The translations under genes were made by a program, and so were the position numbers. From assembly GCA_947034895.1 (NCBI GenBank), contig OX344761.1, positions 87,123,447 through 87,187,446 on the forward strand: 64,000 nt of DNA, in the 5' to 3' direction. Positions 58,848 through 64,000 of the stretch are shown in pieces; the first letter of the stretch is position 1; each line of letters starts with the position of its first letter. This DNA is from Rhytidiadelphus loreus. Lineage: Eukaryota; Streptophyta; Bryopsida; Hypnales; Hylocomiaceae. The notes below the pieces were generated by a model, which saw nothing but the letters and a program-made list of their open reading frames with translations, made no database searches and had not been told where the DNA came from.

Positions 58848-59763
58848 GAGGACCAGGGCCATTCTTTTGTCAAAAACTACTCAAAATTGCCATCTCTTCT
58901 GCATTCATCCAAAAAAAAAAAAAAAAAAATTCTAAATCTAACCATAGGATCGTGTACTTTACTAGTCAAGGATTATTTGGTAAAATTTTCATGTAGTTTG
59001 ACCGTACAAATTGGAAGATATTAGCATTCCAAGTTGAAAAATGAAAGTTTTTTTGGACACTGGCCTGTAATTTCAGATGACTTTGATTGCCATATGTGAA
59101 TTTTTTTTGCACCATGGACCTTGAATTTAAATTTTTTTGTGTTGAAGAATGGAGTTGAAAGTCCAGAAAAAAAATTCAAAAAAAACATGCTTGATTTTCA
59201 TTCTTTAAAAAATTGTTAGGTAGAAGTAGGTCCAAGATTGAAAGAAAAACTAAATCGTTAATAGCTCTAAGATGGGATTGAAACACAATAATTTCAACGG
59301 TGAGATTGTTCTAGCTAGAAAACTTAACCTTGTCAAACAAATTTTTTTGAAAAATTGTGAAAATTGCATTCAAAATTGAATCCTATAAGTTATTTTTTCA
59401 AGAAGATACTCAAATTGCCCGAAAAACAAGATTGTTCATAACTTTCACATTACTTATCCAAATGGAATGAATCAAAGCTTCACATGTAGAAAAAAATATT
59501 ATCTTTAAGGAGAAAAAAATTAAAAAATTAATTTCAAATTTTTGTAGATTTCTTTTTTTGCCCGGTGACGTGAAAATTATGTTTAAGATGCCATAACTTT
59601 TGTCCTGGGCACCAATTGAAATAAAACTTATATTCCGACGAAGCTAATAAGATTTCCTATCTTATGAGAAAGTTTCAAAAAAATTCATTAAAAATTAAGA
59701 TCATAGGAACCTGCCCGAAATTCATTTTGTCCCCCAAGGGGACAATGGTCCTTTAGGGGTTAA
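58848..59763. mobile_element. TTAA-flanked MITE (copy 9, 916 bp)
   Basis: Begins TTAA+CCCCTAGAGGACCAGGGCC and ends GGACAATGGTCCTTTAGGGG+TTAA. The interior is shared with copies 1 and 8. Best-preserved long member of the family in the window. Confidence 0.8.
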
Positions 59764-59803
59764 TAGCAATTGTAGAATTGAGGAGTTTGACAAGCTCAAA
59801 CTA

Positions 59804-60215
59804 AGGTAGGAGGCTTGAATGTTGGAGGGTCATTTAGAATCACTCATGTAGACTCACCTTTAATGGTCTTGAAGTGGTCTTCAAATGGACCTTCTACTGT
59901 CATTGAATGGATCAATAAAAAAAATATTAGTTATTGTAAGAGCCAATCATTCGCTTTGCTTTCCCCATTTCTCTCTAAAAGCTATAAGTGAATGATTTAC
60001 GGAAGACCTATGGTCAGAAATCAGGACTTATGACTCATCTTGTTTGAAAATTCATAAGTAATTCAAAAATGCTTCAAAAAATACAAAACAACTTGGATTA
60101 CAATCATAATCTATTTTTCTTTGTCTGAAAAATGAGCTAAAAATAATCTCATACAAGAAACAACATAAAAAAGACAAACCAGACCTTAAATGCACACTTT
60201 AAGAGCCTCCTACCT
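59804..60215. mobile_element. TA-flanked MITE (412 bp)
   Basis: Ends AGGTAGGAGGCTT / AGAGCCTCCTACCT, with TA at 59802-59803 and 60216-60217. The interior matches the reverse complement of 46800-47210 (shared 'tttgaattacttatgaattt'). It starts only about 40 bp after the previous TTAA element. Confidence 0.85.
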
Positions 60216-60271
60216 TAGTCAAAGGTGAAAATTCACCATACAAAGCACACACTAAGGTAGAAGGCTCAGTA

Positions 60272-60808
60272 AGGTAAACCAGCCTATGACAGGCGAAGTG
60301 CTTAATACATACATCTATAAGATGACCCATTACAATTTTCCATCAATCTGTGCTAGATTTTTTCTAATTAATGTAAGCAAAACTTCATTAGGTAGGTTGA
60401 TGGCTGAAATCAATGTTTTGTATGATGGTGATGGAGATGTTGGAGACTGTTTTAGGAACTAGTCCCTTTCTAGTGTATTTCATTACATGAACTAACTTTT
60501 TTTATTCCTTTATGTCATGTCCATGTTAGAAAATATTTCAACCATATTAGGAAATATTGTAATTGCATTGGGTGGTTTGATGACCACCATGGGTTTTTGA
60601 TGGTTGTGGGATAGTCTACAGACTGTTTTGAGCCATTTGGCCAATTCACTTCAAAAATCTATAACAAATTCATACTTTGTCAAAAAAATAAAATTTCAAT
60701 TGTTCTACCAATTTTTCATGTTTGCCTTTATATGGAAAAAAAATTCAAAATTTCAAATATGTCAACAAGGCAAACCAGGCAATCTGCCTGTCATAGGCTG
60801 GTTTACCT
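60272..60808. mobile_element. TA-flanked MITE variant with long perfect terminal repeats (537 bp)
   Basis: Inverted ends starting AGGTAAACCAGCCTATGAC are perfect over 23 bases and flanked by TA on both sides. The AGGTA start ties it to the TA family, but the rest of the terminal repeat differs, so it is a distinct subfamily. Perfect ends suggest recent insertion. Confidence 0.85.
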
Positions 60809-61451
60809 TAATGGTGCATGTAAGAAAATATAGGCCTGTTTGGAGAAGCCAATGAAATTGAAAGTATGTAATTTTTTTTTCAAAAAATTCGTATTAAAAA
60901 TGAATTTTTGGCAATTTTTACAAGGCAAAAGTGCATCAATCATTCATTACGCACATAGACTACAGCTGTAAAGAATATAAAAATACCAGTGAATGGATCA
61001 AATGACAACTTAAAGTGTTCATGATGCTCTCTAAATCATGCAAAACACATCTTAATTCAGTTTAGTTCCAACTTACAATTAAAAATTACTTCATCTCATT
61101 AACTACACTTCACTTCCAGTGTGAGGTGCATCATCATTCATTCATTACTAAATACTATACAGTACAATCACCTTTTCCACCCTCAATTTTTTCTAGAATG
61201 AGCCACTTTGGATGGGCGGTTCTCATCACACAAAACTACTTCTAGCATTTGTAAGGGCCACTGTAAATGACTGAGCGATTCTACAGCCCCCTCCTATAAG
61301 CTTAGTGTTGAAAATGTTGGCTACTCCTTTTTGGAAGGAGAAAAATGAATATTGTACATCCGGGGACTCAGGAGTTTGACTGGGAGTTTGCTATGGATCA
61401 GAAGCATCTATAGGAGAGGGCTCTAAAACCAACCGGGCATTTTCAACCATC

Positions 61452-62013
61452 CAGTAGGGGCTCTGAAATGGACATGTGAATTGTGGAAAATGGAAATGTG
61501 AATTACAATGGAGCTTGATGAGATTTGTTTTAACTTCTTCAGTGGATGGTTTAAGAGCCACATGGGGTTCATTCCTAACTAAGTGGTTAGGTGTTTACTA
61601 ATTTAATTCAAAATTAGAATTTGTTGTTCAACTACCTTCTTACAAGCATTGAAAAATCTGAAATAATGATTAAATCAAGCACATTTCAGATTTAGAAAGG
61701 GATGCTTTTAGAAACCATTTCAATTGCTTTATACATGTTGCAATGCTAGTTTTTGAACAAGGCCTGATTTTTTTTCAAACTATGCATGGATGGGTTTCTA
61801 AGGGCCTATGATCATAATTAGGGACCTATAGCAAATTGTGTTCAAAAATTCGTAACTAATTCAATAATGCTTCAAAAAATATGAAACAACTTGAGTTAGA
61901 TTCCTCATCTATTTTTCTTTGACTGAAAAATAAACTAAAAATACTTCCATCTGAGGAGATACATGAAAAAGGCAGATCAGCACTTAGATGGTCACTTTTT
62001 GAGCCTCTTACCT
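61452..62013. mobile_element. TA-family MITE, left end eroded
   Basis: The left end is about TAGGGGCTCTGAAATGG and the right end GAGCCTCTTACCT+TA. The interior contains the family's 'ttcaataatgcttcaaaaaatatga' type core, here split by mismatches. Confidence 0.55.
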
Positions 62014-62239
62014 TAAGTGAGGCATTGCTCTGTTGCCCTTGAAATTTTTTCCCCTAGTATGGTATGTAGCAGACATGCCGGATGTGGACATCTTACATAT
62101 AAGTAATTTGCTGAAATTTGGCACTGCCTCAAATCTTTCAGGTGGGATGAACAGTTACCTACCAAATTTCAAAGACAGGGATGCTATTGTTAGCCATTGA
62201 GTTTTGAGTTTTAAGTCACTCATTTGCAAATGCACTCGA

Positions 62240-63110
62240 GATTAAAGCTTCAATTTCAATAAATTGGCAATATTCCAGTACTTTGGTGGAGCTCAGGCTA
62301 AAAGCAAAATCTATAAGGTAATATGCTCTAAAAGCGACCATTTAAGAGCTGGTCTGCCTTTTTCGGATCAGGGTGGATTGACCCCCTTGCTTGGCCTTAG
62401 CAGAAGTGCATGTAAAAAAAAAGCCCCCTATTTTGGGCCATTCTAGGGTATACTCTTGACCTCCCTAGACTAATTCGGGGTCTCTGATCGCAAAAATGAA
62501 ATAAAATTTTGTAAAAGAAATCATGTGCAAAAAATAAATAATTCTAGGATTTGCCCGCATTGTCGAGCGAGGGGGTCAGTTCACCCTGGCCCTTTTTCGT
62601 AGGCAGAAGTGGACAAAATTATTTTTCTATCATTTTTCAGAGAAAGAAAAATGGATGTGGAACCTAACCCAAGTGATTTTGTATTTTTCCAAGCATTTTT
62701 GAATTAGTTACAAATTTTCAAAGATTCTGGACATAGCCACCTATTTGTGACTATAGGTCTCCCAAAATCTGTCCACTTGCAACTTGTAAAGCAATGTGTG
62801 GAAATCAAAGACAATGATTGGCTCTTACAATAGAAAAACAATTTTTTCTTAGTGCATTCAATTGCTATAATGGTCCATCGAAGGATCACCCCATCTCCAT
62901 TTTCCACATAAAAATACCACATAAAAATAGGAGCGGTTTGAAGAAGATGGGCACTTTTAGAACACACTACCTTAATTGTGCTAGTCTGTGGCCTGAAATT
63001 AGACATTTGTGAAGATATATATCATAATTTTTTATTTGTGGAATATTGCCAATTGAACAAAATTGACATTTTAAGTGAAAGCCATCGTTTTGGATGCCGA
63101 GTGAAGTGTA
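62240..63110. pseudogene. Relic of the receptor-kinase N-terminal intron (third copy), interrupted by a MITE
   Basis: 62250-62312 and 62975-63080 align with the intron at about 42440-42650 of copy B, sharing 'aaattagac.tttg.gaag.tatat' and a 'ttgacatt' segment. The two halves are contiguous in copy B. No LRR exon is recognisable here, so only the intron tract survives. Confidence 0.5.
62315..62972. mobile_element. TA-flanked MITE (658 bp) inside the intron relic
   Basis: Ends AGGTAATATGCTCTAAAAG / CTTTTAGAACACACTACCT, with TA at 62313-62314 and 62973-62974. The interior includes the TA-family core ('catttttgaattagttacaa'). Confidence 0.75.
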
Positions 63111-63592
63111 TGAAATTTGGTATGAGTCGAACTTAAAGTCTGGTTTAAAGTCATTCATACTCATCGCAGTGATCTATGCGGCAACCCAGTGCGCATCCAC
63201 AGAACAATGAAAGCAATTCTTGTATTGCTCGTGCATGAACGACTAATTGAGGCACCCCGCCAAGAGGAAAAAAAACGATACTTGCAATTTACATTCGAAG
63301 CTTTTGAACATTCATTACAGAACTGAGTGTTGACATAAAGTTTTCGAAAGACTCTGAAAAAGTATTGGTTCTCAATGTACAGACAGTGATTCATCAACAT
63401 ACAGTACAGCCTAATGATGTGAGAAGGACGACTAGCGTGGCAATTCTGACATTCTTCTACCCCAGCAATACAGGCATTTCCTGAACTAACTTACTTGGGG
63501 GTCACAATTCCACATAGACTCAGATATCCCAGAACTACCGTATATGCTCCAGTCGGTGCTGGGTACCCAAAAAATTGCGAATGCTTTTGATT
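63111..63592 (-). other. Probable 3' UTR of the minus-strand gene at the right end
   Basis: No ORF of note. It lies just after the stop codon of the minus-strand gene, and its composition is intermediate between the coding exon and the AT-rich repeats to the left. Confidence 0.4.
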
Positions 63593-64000
63593 TCACCTCC
63601 GAGTGATGCGTTGTGCATATTTGGAGAAAAGCTGAGCAAAAAGGTCATCTCGCTTCTCCGCACGCGCTTCCTCACTCTCTCTGCCCTCCTCTTCCCGCTC
63701 CCACCACGCATGTTCCATGGCGATCCGATTATGCTCCAGGTCCTCCATCTTCTTCTGCCACTCATGCTCCTTGAACCGCCGCTCGAGCTCCCGCCTGTCA
63801 TCTCACAGTTGCACCGCCGACATCTCTCAGTTCAAAGTAAGGCAATCCACAGTAAACGACATGATAGTAAACCTTATGAAGTGTGTGCAGATAACAAGTG
63901 AATTTATCCTCAACAAATGATAACACCACAACTGAACATGACTCGATGAGATGGTAGTCAGAGCTCCTGCCTGTCCAAAACCTCGCGCCAAATGCTCTCC
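63593..64000 (-). CDS. C-terminal exons of a charged coiled-coil protein (trihelix or Myb/SANT-like factor suspected), runs off window
   Basis: Read on the minus strand, 64000-63971 encodes ESIWREVLD and the first two bases of an Arg codon. A 176-bp intron follows (63970-63795), and 63794-63593 continues RELERRFKEHEWQKKMEDLE and on to KYAQRITRR and TGA. Phases agree. About 75 residues are visible: Glu/Arg-rich heptads with RIAMEHAWWEREEE and AEKRDDLFAQLFSKYA. Such coiled-coil tails follow trihelix and Myb/SANT-like DNA-binding domains in plants, but that domain is outside the window, so the identity is only suspected. Without the intron the frame hits TGA, which supports the splice. The intron begins GC, not GT. 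Confidence 0.6.

Overview
The window is nuclear DNA of a land plant. Three things show this: plant-type multi-exon genes with GT-AG introns (an IRE-family AGC kinase, an LRR receptor-like kinase, a LEA-like protein, and RABH/RAB6 and ascorbate peroxidase relics), telo-box promoter motifs, and AT-rich intergenic DNA crowded with small DNA transposons. The mix would fit a seed-free plant (bryophyte or lycophyte), but the sequence alone does not settle the lineage.

Layout. 1-6.35 kb: the 3' part of an IRE-type kinase gene, 16 exons in the window with all intron phases consistent. 6.9-9.4 kb: TTAA-flanked miniature elements. 9.5-10.55 kb (minus): an intronless group II intron reverse transcriptase/maturase ORF with a mitochondrial-presequence-like N-terminus, a YADN box and no maturase domain. 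Facing away from it at 10.76-11.16 kb is a possible two-exon small gene with telo-boxes. 11.3-22.6 kb: very AT-rich DNA containing an Asn-rich minus-strand ORF broken by one TGA. 23.2-24.5 kb: a two-exon LEA-like Gly/Thr/His-rich gene. 25-33 kb: miniature elements, a RABH/RAB6 pseudogene with its intron positions preserved, a TA microsatellite and inverted repeats.

33.3-54.8 kb holds two copies of one LRR receptor-kinase gene in the same orientation. Copy A (33.36-34.92 kb) is a broken 5' fragment. Copy B (41.24-54.83 kb) has 19 recognisable exons from signal peptide to kinase tail, but a 411-bp miniature element sits inside an LRR exon and a TAA interrupts the kinase. Between the copies is an ascorbate peroxidase C-terminal exon relic. 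55-63.5 kb: nested miniature elements, including a CACTA-type element inside a TA-flanked element, and a third relic of the receptor-kinase intron. 63.6-64 kb (minus): the C-terminal exons of a charged, coiled-coil protein that runs off the window.

No single metabolic system is encoded. The strongest theme is miniature-transposon activity: a family with TTAA flanks and CCC-starting terminal repeats, which is a piggyBac-like signature unexpected in plants, and a second family with TA flanks and AGGTA-starting repeats. Both have inserted into the duplicated receptor-kinase genes. Four gene remnants carry in-frame stops or frameshifts.
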